Assembly: GCA_009733715.1 (NCBI GenBank)
Contig: WMKJ01000017.1
Span: 62,001-126,000, forward strand
DNA from: Herpomyces periplanetae
Lineage: Eukaryota > Ascomycota > Laboulbeniomycetes > Herpomycetales > Herpomycetaceae
DNA: 64,000 bases
Reading direction: 5' to 3'
Numbering within the stretch: position 1 is the stretch's first letter; each line of letters starts with the position of its first letter. Positions 21,368-32,464 of the stretch are shown here, piece after piece. A program made the position numbers and the translations under genes. The notes below the pieces were generated by a model. That model did not search any database. It saw only the letters and a list, made by a program, of their open reading frames with translations, and had not been told where the DNA came from.

Positions 21368-24262
21368 ATGTCAAACTGGGACGGAGGCTTGGATCGTCGC
21401 GATACTTCATTGGTTGCGATGCTATTAGCTATTCGTACACGAACTGGTCCTCGCATAGTTTTACACTATCCAGTTTCAACTGGTTTAGTTACGGCTAAAA
21501 GTGCTTGGGATGAATATGGTAGTTCAAGCAGCAGTAGTGATAATGATAGTCGTGTGGGCGATCTTGATAAGGAAGATTTTGCGGACGAAAACGACAGTGA
21601 ATTAGCCAGTCCACGACATGATCAGTGGTGTGGAAGTATAGCTAAAACAGAAATTTTCTTAAAGAGTCCCGTTGACAATGGCAGTGATGAAATGTTTGGC
21701 TATCCTAAAAAACCCAAATACAAGGGAAAGAATAAACGAAACGGTCATCGATACACATCAGACGTTGACCAAGAACTTATGGACGTTACTTCTGTAGACT
21801 TTGAGGGTGAAGAATCCGTACGTAAAAGACTTACGAGTAAACTTGATCGTTCTCTTTTAAATGAGTGGTCCGCCTCTAAACTAGTTAACTCATATTCCGA
21901 GACTCCAACCAATTCCCGATATCAAGAATCAAACTATTTCAACGACAAACTATTGGGTACTGATACGGGAATCATGGACGAAATTGAAGAGGGGGCTTCC
22001 ACGTGTCTTGAAGAATCTTTACATATGGAAGACTGGGAATACATTTTCGGCTATCCAACAGATGATCTTGCTAAATTACTGTGTCCAGACAGAGTATTCG
22101 ACGGTAGCCGATTTGAGCTTACAGTTGGCGATTTAACGTTTGTCGGTGCACCGATGTTCGCCGATGAAACTGGAATTTGGGAAGCTTCTGGTAATCGAAA
22201 TTCCAAGTCGTATGAATGTATTTCCTCACCAGTGACGAAAACTCAGTCTAATTTAATAGAGTCAAACGAGCTTGTCACGGGCAAAGATCAAGTGTATGAT
22301 GACGATATAATCCCAAATCTATTTGAAAAATTGGATATAAATTCTCATAACAGTGTTTCGGGGATCCCGCAGAATAATTTTGTGAATCCTACTACAAGTA
22401 AAATTTCTTTGGATGTAGCTACTGAAAATAGTGAAAGAGAAGTTCATCATACTCAAGTTTCGGATGAGTTCAAAGAAGATGTGAGCATAAACGAAACTTT
22501 AATTCAACAAATGTCAAATTCTTCCAAATTTGACTCACCCAGAAAAAGTGATATATTTCCTACTATTAATGCAACAAATTTTCTCATTATGTTCAACATT
22601 GTGGCTGTCATGAACCCAAGCCCGCTAGAGCGTCAATGTCGAGTTGAAGAAATGTATCTTCACATATTGCGACACTTTTCAAAAAGTCTACGCTTAGTTC
22701 AAGCCAAGTTTAATTACGTTTGGAATGAGTCGAGGATAATCTTAGGGTTAACGGATCGAGGCAGAGAGGCTGGAGTGTACATGAAAAAGGTTTGGAGAGA
22801 AATTCTGGAAAAATCATCCCTAGCCAGAGCCGTATCGAATCTGTTTACAGCTGTTTCCACGCACAGAATTGCCAATATTCAATTTGTCCAAGGTTATCGT
22901 GGAATTAGTCTGCAAATTCCACAGGCTAGATCAACCTCGAATGCACCAACTTTCACTCAGCCCCAGATACCCGGTCTTTGGCTTACAAGTTCCAATGTCA
23001 ATAAAAATGATGAAATTGATATTAATCCCTCACCGTATCATGCTCTACTACTTATGGATGGACCTGAAGATAATTCGAGTGAGACTAAAAATTTAATTGT
23101 CAAAAGATTAAAGATGTTTGGAGCAACAATATTTTCAGATGATAACGAAAGAATGAGTGAATTTGACGAAGAAAAATTTTGGAGTATGTTAACCAAGTTT
23201 CTCGAGATTGTAACACCGGATAAAACCATTTATGAAATTTCTCAAATCATTCGAATTCCAATTAGTGAAGTTATGGTGTTGGCACGGCTATTAATCCGCT
23301 GGCGATTTGCATTGGCTATTCCTACCCTTCACTTGCACAATATTTACATTGTCTCGGCCAATGCCGATATGAAGCGATTAACGCAAGGGGATGTTGCATC
23401 GTTTGCGCGACTATTCCCCCATCTTCCCTCGTTGCCGTGTATCTTGAGTATGTTTTCGGGAATACCACAGCCAAAACCTTGTATAGAGATTATTCTACAG
23501 TACGAGACAAACCTTGCTCTCCCCAAATATTATGACAATAGTAATTCAGTTGAATTGGAAGGGTTCAATGCTGGGTCATGGAAGGCTTCTTCTCCCTCTT
23601 CGTCCCCAAATTCCCAACACTTAGAAACTTCCTTCATGGGAGTACTTGGTTGGCTAATGAGTCGTGGCTACGTTACTCAATTACGTACTTTTGCATGGAT
23701 TCGAGTGTGTCCAGAAATTAAACGCTTGGCCGCTCAAACACAAGACCTCGGAACTGGAATTATCGATGAAAAAGTATCAAGCGAATCCCAAGCGTACAAA
23801 CCACATCAACAACAAAGTTCTATCATCCTTGATCCAATGCAAGCTAATGACTTGGAAAGTTTGTGGTTGAAGTTTCTTACAAGTTCACTCGAGACCAATG
23901 ACGATAAAATTCTTCAATTGTCTGATGATTCAAACTTTAATCCTCAAATAGCTATTCCCGAGTTAATCGGTACACGAGAATACCACGAGTCATTAAATTC
24001 GACAAGCATTGGTAATGAGAATGATTTAAGTAGCATAGAAGAAACCTGCGATTATGTTTCTCAATTGTTTCAAGGTTCTGAAAATCCTGCTACCACTAAG
24101 AAGCTTGTTCGTGAATTGTGGCCTATTTTACTGCGATACTTTGATGGAAAGTGTGCTCTTGAAGATATTCCATCTCGTGAAGGGATCTCAAGAGTTAAAA
24201 TTTTTACCGTATTAGCTGCTCTAGAACGAAGTAAATGGATTCAAGTGTTTCGACATTGGTAA
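21368..24262 (+). CDS. NPR3: Npr3 / NPRL3-like subunit of the SEACIT/GATOR1 complex
   Basis: Single exon, 964 residues. The start MSNWDGGLDRRDTSLVAMLL leads into the Npr3 N-terminal strand pair TRTGPRIVLHYP. A Ser/Asp-rich insert follows. The conserved block WEYIFGYPTDDLAKLLCPDR with FELTVGDLTFVGAPMF is at residues ~219-263. A longin-like core starts near FLIMFNIVAVMNP (residue ~404). Helical C-terminal segments end with SREGISRVKIFTVLAALERS. With Npr2 and Iml1 this complex acts as GAP for Rag-type GTPases and inhibits TORC1 at the vacuole when amino acids are scarce. At 964 residues it is longer than human NPRL3 because of disordered inserts (residues ~35-215 and 290-395). Next to an amino acid permease, though linkage need not mean co-regulation. 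Confidence 0.92.
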   Translation: MSNWDGGLDRRDTSLVAMLLAIRTRTGPRIVLHYPVSTGLVTAKSAWDEYGSSSSSSDNDSRVGDLDKEDFADENDSELASPRHDQWCGSIAKTEIFLKSPVDNGSDEMFGYPKKPKYKGKNKRNGHRYTSDVDQELMDVTSVDFEGEESVRKRLTSKLDRSLLNEWSASKLVNSYSETPTNSRYQESNYFNDKLLGTDTGIMDEIEEGASTCLEESLHMEDWEYIFGYPTDDLAKLLCPDRVFDGSRFELTVGDLTFVGAPMFADETGIWEASGNRNSKSYECISSPVTKTQSNLIESNELVTGKDQVYDDDIIPNLFEKLDINSHNSVSGIPQNNFVNPTTSKISLDVATENSEREVHHTQVSDEFKEDVSINETLIQQMSNSSKFDSPRKSDIFPTINATNFLIMFNIVAVMNPSPLERQCRVEEMYLHILRHFSKSLRLVQAKFNYVWNESRIILGLTDRGREAGVYMKKVWREILEKSSLARAVSNLFTAVSTHRIANIQFVQGYRGISLQIPQARSTSNAPTFTQPQIPGLWLTSSNVNKNDEIDINPSPYHALLLMDGPEDNSSETKNLIVKRLKMFGATIFSDDNERMSEFDEEKFWSMLTKFLEIVTPDKTIYEISQIIRIPISEVMVLARLLIRWRFALAIPTLHLHNIYIVSANADMKRLTQGDVASFARLFPHLPSLPCILSMFSGIPQPKPCIEIILQYETNLALPKYYDNSNSVELEGFNAGSWKASSPSSSPNSQHLETSFMGVLGWLMSRGYVTQLRTFAWIRVCPEIKRLAAQTQDLGTGIIDEKVSSESQAYKPHQQQSSIILDPMQANDLESLWLKFLTSSLETNDDKILQLSDDSNFNPQIAIPELIGTREYHESLNSTSIGNENDLSSIEETCDYVSQLFQGSENPATTKKLVRELWPILLRYFDGKCALEDIPSREGISRVKIFTVLAALERSKWIQVFRHW

Positions 24263-24643
24263 TGGTTCCTTTGACTGTCCAAGTAATACAAATATTGGCA
24301 GTTGGCCAATAGTTTAAGGTGTTAAATCAATGTTTTTCCCTCTCTTGAATCGCTGTCCTACACAATGTTTGGAGATGCTAACATCATTTTAACTAGCATT
24401 AGGCAAAGTACAACCTACGCCTATCCCTTGATAGAAACTTTATACTGTATTACAAACTTAGTCTGAACAAATTTGCTAATCTGCTAAAATTAGTCAGGTC
24501 TATGCTCTCCTGCGTCGATTTTTACCTGCGAAAGCCAGCCCTGTTGGACTGTATCGTGCAACTTAATGTCATTAATACCGTTTTTATTTTCTCTACCGTT
24601 TTAACTTGACAAATATTGTCTTGCAATTCGTCAAACTTTAACC
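24263..24643. other. Spacer between NPR3 and COX19
   Basis: About 380 bp between two genes in the same direction. It must hold the NPR3 terminator and COX19 promoter. No distinct motif noted. Confidence 0.4.
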
Positions 24644-25106
24644 ATGAGTACGTTTGGTGCGCCTGGAAAAATCACAGGTTCAACAAAGCCAATTCCGTAT
24701 GTGCTTTTCCTTCGTTACTCCAACTCTCAATATCTACGCTATTTTGTATAATCGTATACTTAATCGGGACAAGTCCTGAACGAGGTTCATTTCCTCTAGA
24801 TCATGAAGGTGAATGCAGGAAATTTAAACAAAAGTATTTAGATTGTCTGCAAGAATTTCGCGGTCAAAATAGCCAGGAGTGTCGAAAGGTTGCCCTTGAG
24901 TATCTCGAGTGTCGAATGCAAAGGTTAACGATTTTCATGCGTTTCATGAGGCCCGCAAGGTGTATTCGTATACTAACATTTTTCAAATATCAAGAAATTT
25001 AATGGCACCGGATTCATATTCTACGCTGGGATTTGGCGATCTCACTACCGACCTTAAATCTCCCTCCCAGTCATCTCTGGCAAATAATTCGCAAACCACG
25101 AATTAA
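24644..25106 (+). CDS. COX19: Cox19, twin CX9C copper-related assembly factor
   Basis: Three exons: 24644-24696, 24774-24923, 24995-25106, giving 104 residues, close to yeast Cox19. Introns of 77 and 71 bp start GTATGT and GTTAAC; the second has a textbook TACTAAC branch site at 24971-24977. The first join restores PIP|PERGSFPLDHEGEC, the second CRMQR|NLMAPD, both matching the family. Twin CX9C motifs are exact: C-RKFKQKYLD-C and C-RKVALEYLE-C, which form the CHCH hairpin oxidised by Mia40 in the mitochondrial intermembrane space. Cox19 helps metallation of cytochrome c oxidase, with Cox11. The tail after the hairpin is a little long and Ser/Asn-rich. ATG 24644 gives the family start MSTFGAPGK. 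Confidence 0.95.
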
Positions 25107-25941
25107 TTTTCCGGTTCGATTCCCCTTCTCACTACATCCCCGTGAACCGTTACATACGCTTTACTTTTTGTCAATTTAACGCAGGACAAGACAAAACTGT
25201 TTCTTTAAGTGTAATCATTTGTATCTTAAAATTCCTTCCATGCAGAGCAATACAAGTTAACTTGCTGGTATAATCACATTTAGTATTGACGAGGGAGATT
25301 TTGGGATGTAGTCAACTGCAAGTTTCTCCTAGACTTTCAGGATGAACGCTCCACCGTGCGAAAAGGTTGGGACAATTTCAAGTGGTTGTTATGTTAGAAG
25401 TTCCATGCGTATCCCAATAATTGATTTCCCTATTAATATAACGTAGTATGAATCAATTGACGGTTAAAACTTGGATCATCATGCTAAAGCTGTCCTACAG
25501 CAGGGTTAGAAAGGTAGTTGTATATTATTCAATTCCCCGGATCATCCTACCACAAATAAAAGCTAAAGCACGTTTTTGGTATATTCTTATGAGCTATAGA
25601 CATGATTCCTTGAGGTATTGAGGAAAGCAGCGTTAGTATTAAATAGTCCTTGTCACCGCACAAAGGATTTAAACAACTAGTCAACACTTAAACATATTTT
25701 TATGTTTGAAATTAGTCCTGTTTAGTTTAAATTGGGCATTTATTCCCACCCGTTGTTTTGGAGAAAACTGTTGGAAGTCAAGCCAGAGGGGAAGAGCAGT
25801 ATGAAATAGTTTGCATGAAATGTGTGCTGATAATTCACTAAAGATTATGGTGGTTCAGACTCCAACCCTTCAGCTCTTGGATCTTGAATTAAGTATTCAA
25901 GGCATCCGAAACTCTCCAACGTGGGCTTAACGTTAAATATA
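25107..25941. other. Convergent 3' spacer, COX19 and the bHLH gene
   Basis: About 835 bp between two 3' ends. It should hold both terminators. GGTTCGATTCC near 25113 resembles a tRNA B-box but no tRNA can be folded around it. Nothing else seen. Confidence 0.5.
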
Positions 25942-27924
25942 TTATATTATATTGTTTAAGCCAGATGCGTCTGGATTCTTACTCGACCTATCAGTAAATT
26001 CCCTCGAAACCTTGGATTCTTTGCCAAATGTTAAGACGGTGGTGTACTGAGGACAGTGTGATTGAGTACTACCAGCTTTGGGGGATTCTAAACGAGTTGT
26101 CTCTAAGTGACAATGAATATTTGTAGTGCCCGGGGAATTTTTAACGTCCATATTAAAAGACCTTGAATACTTCCAGGGTAATTTGAGAATGAGTTTGTTA
26201 TCTTTTGGATCAGCTAACGACATCTCATTTCCTTGGCTTATGAACGTTTGACGATCTGAATGGTTCAACTTATGGGTATCGTGTACACTGGTAAACAAAT
26301 CTCTTTCCAATTCAGTATTATCAGTACAGCCAAAATCGGAGTGAATGGCTCGCCACAAAACATCAAGCTCTTGTCGCATGAATGATTCATCTTCATCACG
26401 AATTAACGGTGCAGGTATGCCATGGTCATACAATAATTTCTTTAAATTGGATTCATTTTGCAAAGTGCGATGTAACATCCACAAAAGGTCGCGGGTCCAA
26501 GTGACTGCTGTGGTCAAGATTTTACCCTTGGCAGCAGGAAGGGATTGTTGCTGGCATTGTAAAGGTATTTTGTGCTGTTGCTGAACAAAAGGATTTTCCT
26601 CTTGTGTAATATTCGCGTCAGGATTGAGATCCAGGGTGTTTCTCACATGCTCAGATGGTTGGACTAGATTTTTATGAGTGAACAAACTACGTGGAGTTTG
26701 ACTAAAGGAAGATAGAGAATGCCGCTTAGCCTTGGTGTGTGTGTCGGAGTTATTGTCTGGGTGGTTATCATATACAAGCGTATCAGAGTAAAACGGGTCC
26801 GACGGAGAAACTGGATTGGAAAGAATTGACGATTCAAGCGGACTAACCGGATTTGAATTTTCATTTGATAGGAAAATAATATTGTTGGTGACTAGTTTGC
26901 TATTTTTGTTAACCTCGTTTAGTCTATGAGGGGGAAGAAGTTTGGATAACTCGTGAATACGATCGTTGATAGTGTCACGACGACGCCTTTCTATCATATT
27001 GTGAGACTCACGTCTTCGACGACGCTTATTATCCTCCGCTCGGAAAGAATTGTGCGCACTCGGATGAGCTGACATCAGATTTGATCGTGGACCAGATACT
27101 TTTATACAATTTTCGGGCTGAGATTCGGGCGGATAAAGCGCAGTGGTTTGCATTAGACATTTTGATGCTGAGTATTGATTGATATTGGATGATTGAAGAC
27201 TTTGAAACTTCAAGGATAAATTTGGGCAAAGTTGGTCTGAATCGAAGGTTGCTGTTTGCCCTTGTAATAAACTTTGTGACTTTACATTTGACGAAGTTTT
27301 ATATTGTATAAGTTGTTGGTGCACTTGGGTCTTGTTAGGATATGAAGTGATGTATGAAGCAGATTTTGTAGAGGATGGTAGGGAACAATTGCCCTGGGAT
27401 GACTCACTTGAGTGAGGACTTTTAATCTCGGATGGGGAGATGGGTGAATTTGGGGTGTGTATGGGACAACATGGGGAATAGATTGCGGGGGATGACGGTA
27501 ATGAACCAAGCGTGGGTTGATTGATGGGTGTATGGGGTGATGGAATAGTGAACGTAGTGGAGGAAAAAACATTTTCGATTTTAGGCAGTGTGATAGCTAT
27601 GACAGAGGGAGTGATAAAGTCTGGGGAAGAGATGTTAGGTGAAGATTCATGCAATTGGTGATGGGTTTGACCGGTCAATTGTTCTGATGGATTAGGATTT
27701 AAGAGCAAGCCTTGATGAGTGGATGGGGAAAGTAAAGGATCGGCATTAGAAGAAGCGTAAGATTCATTGAAAGAGGTTGATATGAGGGATGAATTAGGCG
27801 CTGAAAGAAATTGATCAGCTGCTCTTGAAATCGAGTGAATGGAAGTAAATTGTGGAAGGTGACAATCTGATTCAAAAGAGGTTGAAGAGATATTTGCAGA
27901 TGAATTGGCGAATACTGGATCCAT
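25942..27924 (-). CDS. bHLH transcription factor with an unusually long loop
   Basis: 660 residues from the ATG at 27924 (MDPVFANSS). The frame is open 27 bases further but without an ATG, and the bases before the ATG (ttctccactttacag) look like an intron acceptor, so a 5' leader intron is likely. Residues ~1-300 are Ser/Pro/Thr/Gln-rich, as in an activation region. The basic region and helix 1 (RRRESHNMIERRRRDTINDR, then IHELSKLLPPH) start near 303. His-Glu-Arg at the class-B positions (H-N-x-x-E-R-x-R-R) predict binding to CACGTG. Helix 2 (KGKILTTAVTWTRDLLWMLH) begins only near 463, so the loop is about 130 residues where animal proteins have under 30. Helix 1 resembles MITF/TFEB and fungal relatives. 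Orthology is not assignable. No leucine zipper is obvious. Confidence 0.85.
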   Translation of the reverse strand: MDPVFANSSANISSTSFESDCHLPQFTSIHSISRAADQFLSAPNSSLISTSFNESYASSNADPLLSPSTHQGLLLNPNPSEQLTGQTHHQLHESSPNISSPDFITPSVIAITLPKIENVFSSTTFTIPSPHTPINQPTLGSLPSSPAIYSPCCPIHTPNSPISPSEIKSPHSSESSQGNCSLPSSTKSASYITSYPNKTQVHQQLIQYKTSSNVKSQSLLQGQTATFDSDQLCPNLSLKFQSLQSSNINQYSASKCLMQTTALYPPESQPENCIKVSGPRSNLMSAHPSAHNSFRAEDNKRRRRRESHNMIERRRRDTINDRIHELSKLLPPHRLNEVNKNSKLVTNNIIFLSNENSNPVSPLESSILSNPVSPSDPFYSDTLVYDNHPDNNSDTHTKAKRHSLSSFSQTPRSLFTHKNLVQPSEHVRNTLDLNPDANITQEENPFVQQQHKIPLQCQQQSLPAAKGKILTTAVTWTRDLLWMLHRTLQNESNLKKLLYDHGIPAPLIRDEDESFMRQELDVLWRAIHSDFGCTDNTELERDLFTSVHDTHKLNHSDRQTFISQGNEMSLADPKDNKLILKLPWKYSRSFNMDVKNSPGTTNIHCHLETTRLESPKAGSTQSHCPQYTTVLTFGKESKVSREFTDRSSKNPDASGLNNII

Positions 27925-30900
27925 CTGTAAAGTGGAGAAGTTAAATACCACATTAAATAATTGAGCAAATGATGTAGTGTACTAAATTGATGGAGCATAC
28001 GAGTAAACTCTGGAATTAGTGAATTATTTAGTATAAATGGGTTATATAGACTCTGAATACTGTGTTCAGGTAACTATTGATATTGAATTAACGGTATTTC
28101 GCATTGGTTATTTTGTAATATGATTTGGAAATCAAGGTTGAAGGGTAAGTAAATAGTGGACGAATATAAATGCACTCCGCAATAGATAAATGGATATTAA
28201 AACGGGCTGGCGCAGTACATTGGAGATAAATTTAATAATTTGATGGAAATGGTAAATCTTTGTACAATGGACTGGATCAGGAATTGTTTATAAGTGCATA
28301 AGTCTAAGGAGGATTATACTAGAAAGTAATAGGTCCTAAGAGGATGGTTATGCACTTTAATCGATTAAGCAATGAAATTGGATCTAGCAACTGGGGACGG
28401 CAACAAGTATAGCCTATGAATTGACGATTCACCTTATTTTGAGGTGGAGATGAAGGGACAGATATTTTATCTGATTGAATGATGCGAAGAGGGATGATGG
28501 ACTAAGAATTGAAGTAGATTGGAGAAGACTGTATGATTTGGTTGACAGATTCAACCTTGCGTAAAATCCTTTGGAGGTATTTTTACGAGACTCGAGAAAG
28601 ATCAAACGTTTATGATAACATTGTGCGTATTTTCTTTAAAGCACAATCCCGGACGCTCGTAGGAAATCCAGGTATGAGAAGATATTCAAATTATACATTA
28701 ATGATACTATAACCAACGTAAAGACTAGTCCGACAAGTAGAGAATATGAATAGGTTGTAAGCAAGAATTGTTGAAGGGAGGTTGTTAGAGGATGGGAAAA
28801 TATGTAAATAACATTAAAGACGAAAAATATGTGATAATAGGCTAGATCATACGCTTGAAGACTGGTTTTACAATAGTAAGTGTAATGAACAGGGAGCTTG
28901 TAAGGGTGTAATGGAAGAGATAGGGGAATTGTTAGAGTATTACGAAAAAGGTTAAAGGTATACATGATGGACAATTAATTTACAGGAGAAAATAAATGAG
29001 GCCTTCAGAGTTGTTAATCCAAAAGAAAACTAAGTATGGAAAGGAATTTGAGGGTAATGGGATGGAAGGGTGTTAAAGATACTAGGATTATCATGGTGAA
29101 GTTTAACGAGGAATGGATGCGCATGATGAAGTTGAGAAGTCGAGTTATCCAAGTGCATATATAAAATCGAGATAAGGAGGTAAGTAAAGGGTAGAAATTA
29201 AACAGGAATTCGGAGCTTCAAGTACAAGTACGGACATGAAAGTGAAGGATGATAGTAAATGAGAAAGACGATATGAAATTTTTGGTTAGATATTGATCAC
29301 AAGGTAAAGATAACGAGGACAATAACAATTATCCCGGTATTTGGAAGTTCCCGGGAGGAATGGAGATGTGGCGATAATCAAAAGGCAGTAAGGATAATAT
29401 ACAATAGATTTTTAGCATCATAAGATATAAGCGGGGAAGGGCATGTAATTCCAGTAGCCAAGAATGGCCGATGCAAGTTTAAGTCAAATGATAATGTATA
29501 AAATGATAAACCCAGCGAATCGAGAGCGTTTGAAAACAGTTCAAATTCACCCAAGCAAAAGAGAAAACGACATTCGGAACGTCCGTAGGGCTGAAGAGTT
29601 GAGACGATTGAGGAGCAGATTACCCGAATAGGAAATAAAACGAGATGAAGAGGTGAGGGGGATTGGCGAAGGGAAACAGATGGAAATTTAGTAAAAATTA
29701 GCGTGGATTTGTATAGAGGTGAGCTTAGGATGGGTAGCTCAGGCGAGTGGAATCTCTTAATCTAGAACGCAAGGATTGAAGCTGTTGAAGTAATGTTAAG
29801 TCGTGAATGGAGCAGAGTGATGCGATTTTTTGCATTCAAAATTACAAAATTTGATGTAGACAGGTGTTAACTATGAATTAATCGGTGTAGCAACTTTTAT
29901 TAAGTTTGCAGGCTAAAACTTGAATATACAGGCTTAAATATTTCAAGGTTAATCATCAATTGAGCAAATCTTTGGCAAAATTTTGTACATGAAATTTTAT
30001 TACCACGTGGATAAATAATGTACGTATTCAGAAAAACATTTTGATGCTTTGAAATAGGTACTACAGTGTATCCTGTAGTAGACAACGTATGAATTGTGTT
30101 GGGGTATGCCAGCTAAAATATGGGGGTTAATGCCATACTTTTGCTTTTTAACGGGGGCGATCAATAGATGGAGCAAATTGATCTTGATAATCCAGGTAAA
30201 AAGATATTTATTCTAGTGATTTCATACATCCTTCTGACATACGGAATATCTTGGTACTAATGTTGGGGTGTAACGGAATTATTTAAAAGTACAAGCGTGA
30301 CATTCCAACTAGTCAAATTTACTAAATTATTCGCTTGATTTGAAATGATATGTTTCGCGTGATTCAAAATCCTTCCACTGGATTATCGCCCTCTTCCTTG
30401 ATTAAAAGTAACTGGTCTCGAGTTTCTAATAGTTAAGCCGAGTCTAACTTTTATGAGTGGAAAGTCTGAATATCTATTTGCCGTCAGTACGATATACGTT
30501 TCATAAAATGGCATGAACAGGGAAGATTTACCTGCGTAAAAGCGCTTTACAAAGAAGTCACGTTAAAGTGGAAGAGCATGAATGATTTTTGATTAACTTC
30601 GTGTGATGTATATTCAATTATTCCATTTACGTACTATGCATTTTTGAATTGGTAACCTGACAGAAGACGTTGCAGACACCGAGTATCTCAATACTCTGCT
30701 GGATTTGAATAGTCTGTCTGAAATGGTTTGCCCTCGTGTGACAAAGGATACAGTTGTCTTTTTTAATTCATTTGATTTTATATTAACTACTGCACACAGT
30801 AGCAAATAAACCAGCAGTAATTATACTTCATTTCATTGATATTTACATAAAGATTAACAGTAACGAGTCACGGAACTTAGTTGATTCTGAAAAACTTTTA

Positions 30901-32464
30901 AGAAAATTATGAGTTCAACCTAACGTTTGGTATTTATTATTTCATTATTTACGTATTGTTAAGATATAATGTCTAACCTGCCAATCTCCAAAGTCACCCG
31001 AAGCCCTTGGTATTCGGTGCAAAATTAAAATGTGGTTATGGTGAACAACCTGATAATTAGTAAAACTTAACCTTGCGATGGCTAAGCAAGATGCAAGTTC
31101 AGCGTAGGGAGATTAAAAAGGGTTTAACATAATTTACGTGGACAAATGAGTAGAATTATAATATCTACTAAACTTCTACAAGATTTAAATGCACCAAACT
31201 AATTCAGTACATTATAAACTGTACAAGGTTAACATGACGAAGATTAAGAGCAATAAAAGTAACTCGGAAGTGGTCATTGAAATTACATGTTTAAGTTATA
31301 AGGTGAATCAAGATCTAAATAACTCTACAAATGACGAAAGGCAAAGATCATCAGATTGATCAACCAAAAAGTCAGAGTACAAACTTATAAAAATTGGTAT
31401 AATTAGCATTAGAAACAATGAATAGCCTACTACGGTTTCTCGTGTAGAAGTTATATGAAGGAACGTTAACACGCAATCTTACCCACGTATGGCAAAAGTG
31501 GAACATTTTGTCAATTAATATTCCCATTCCCACGCAAATCCTCTCGGCCAATTCCGCCAAAAGTTTGTCGAGTAGCATCGTGAGACCACGTGACACGTCC
31601 TAAGTGGCTCATGTGGGCGTGGCGCGTTGACGTGATGATGAACAAGTTTGCGACGATTCTCGCGACGATTTGTTCTTTTGAATTGAATTAATTCATTGAA
31701 AAGATTTCTACGGTTAGTAATTTTTGGGAAGGGAAAAAAAATAGCTCCTAGACCAAATCAATACCTTAGTCAATTGATCATGGGAAATGGTTTTTATGCA
31801 GGAAAATGAGGATATCTTCATTTGGTATTTTTTTAAAAAAATGTATCACCCACTAATTATCTTGAAATATATAGGTTGTTGTGTGCAAAAAAATTATATC
31901 AAATCTCTACCAAGCTATGATCAAGGGACATTTTACATATTCTTGCCGTATTTTTATACTTGAACTTATGCTTGTAGTTTAATGAAAAATTATCCGGACC
32001 ACTTCGTACGTAGAAGCAATTTTTCATTACTCTCCAAGTTTTCTGTATGGGTGATACTTTATATTTAAATGTATATCGGCTTTTACGCGTTTATCCTACT
32101 AATCAGGAACTCCCCAACCGTTAGGAAGGTTACTATCACGATTATATGGTATCATTGGTGGCCGATGAGTTCGTATTTGTAAGGTTTTCAGGTCGAGAAT
32201 CGATGATAATTATGTTAACTAAATGAATAGTCATTTAACACTTAGTATACAGTGATTCCATACTAAATTAGCAGTCAAATTAACGAAAATCAGAATACTC
32301 CTGGGCACTTGTATACGTTTTCACTAAGTGACCACACATTTCAAAAATCTCATACTTTCCAAAGTGTATTACGCTTTTTATGTGTGGAGTTTGTCTCCAT
32401 AATTTTTCAAACATTCAAATCTTATACGATCCGTCGATCGAATAATCCTCAAAATATTAAGCTC
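27925..32464. other. Purine-rich gene desert between the bHLH gene and SFT2
   Basis: About 4.5 kb, the longest gene-free stretch in the window. From ~28 to ~31.3 kb the + strand is strongly G/A-rich, so the bHLH coding strand is C/T-rich upstream of its start. Short open frames exist on the C/T-rich minus strand, expected by chance. A promoter-like block lies near 31.56-31.66 kb. Possible uses are a long bHLH leader or intron, a non-coding RNA, or nothing. Confidence 0.5.
31555..31665. promoter_or_regulatory. Candidate promoter with CACGTGACACGT and TGACGTGA
   Basis: A locally GC-rich island in AT-rich DNA. It has CACGTGACACGT from 31587, then GGGCGTGGCGCG and TGACGTGATG (31629-31638). It is 3.6 kb upstream of the bHLH ATG and 0.8 kb upstream of the SFT2 ATG, so it could serve either or both. 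A short minus-strand frame with an ATG just below it (around 31580 downwards) ends at a good donor (TGG|GTAAGA, ~31485). Confidence 0.4.

Noticed and set aside
25107-25140. GGTTCGATTCC resembling a tRNA B-box
   Set aside because: The flanks do not pair as a T-arm and no acceptor or anticodon arm can be drawn.
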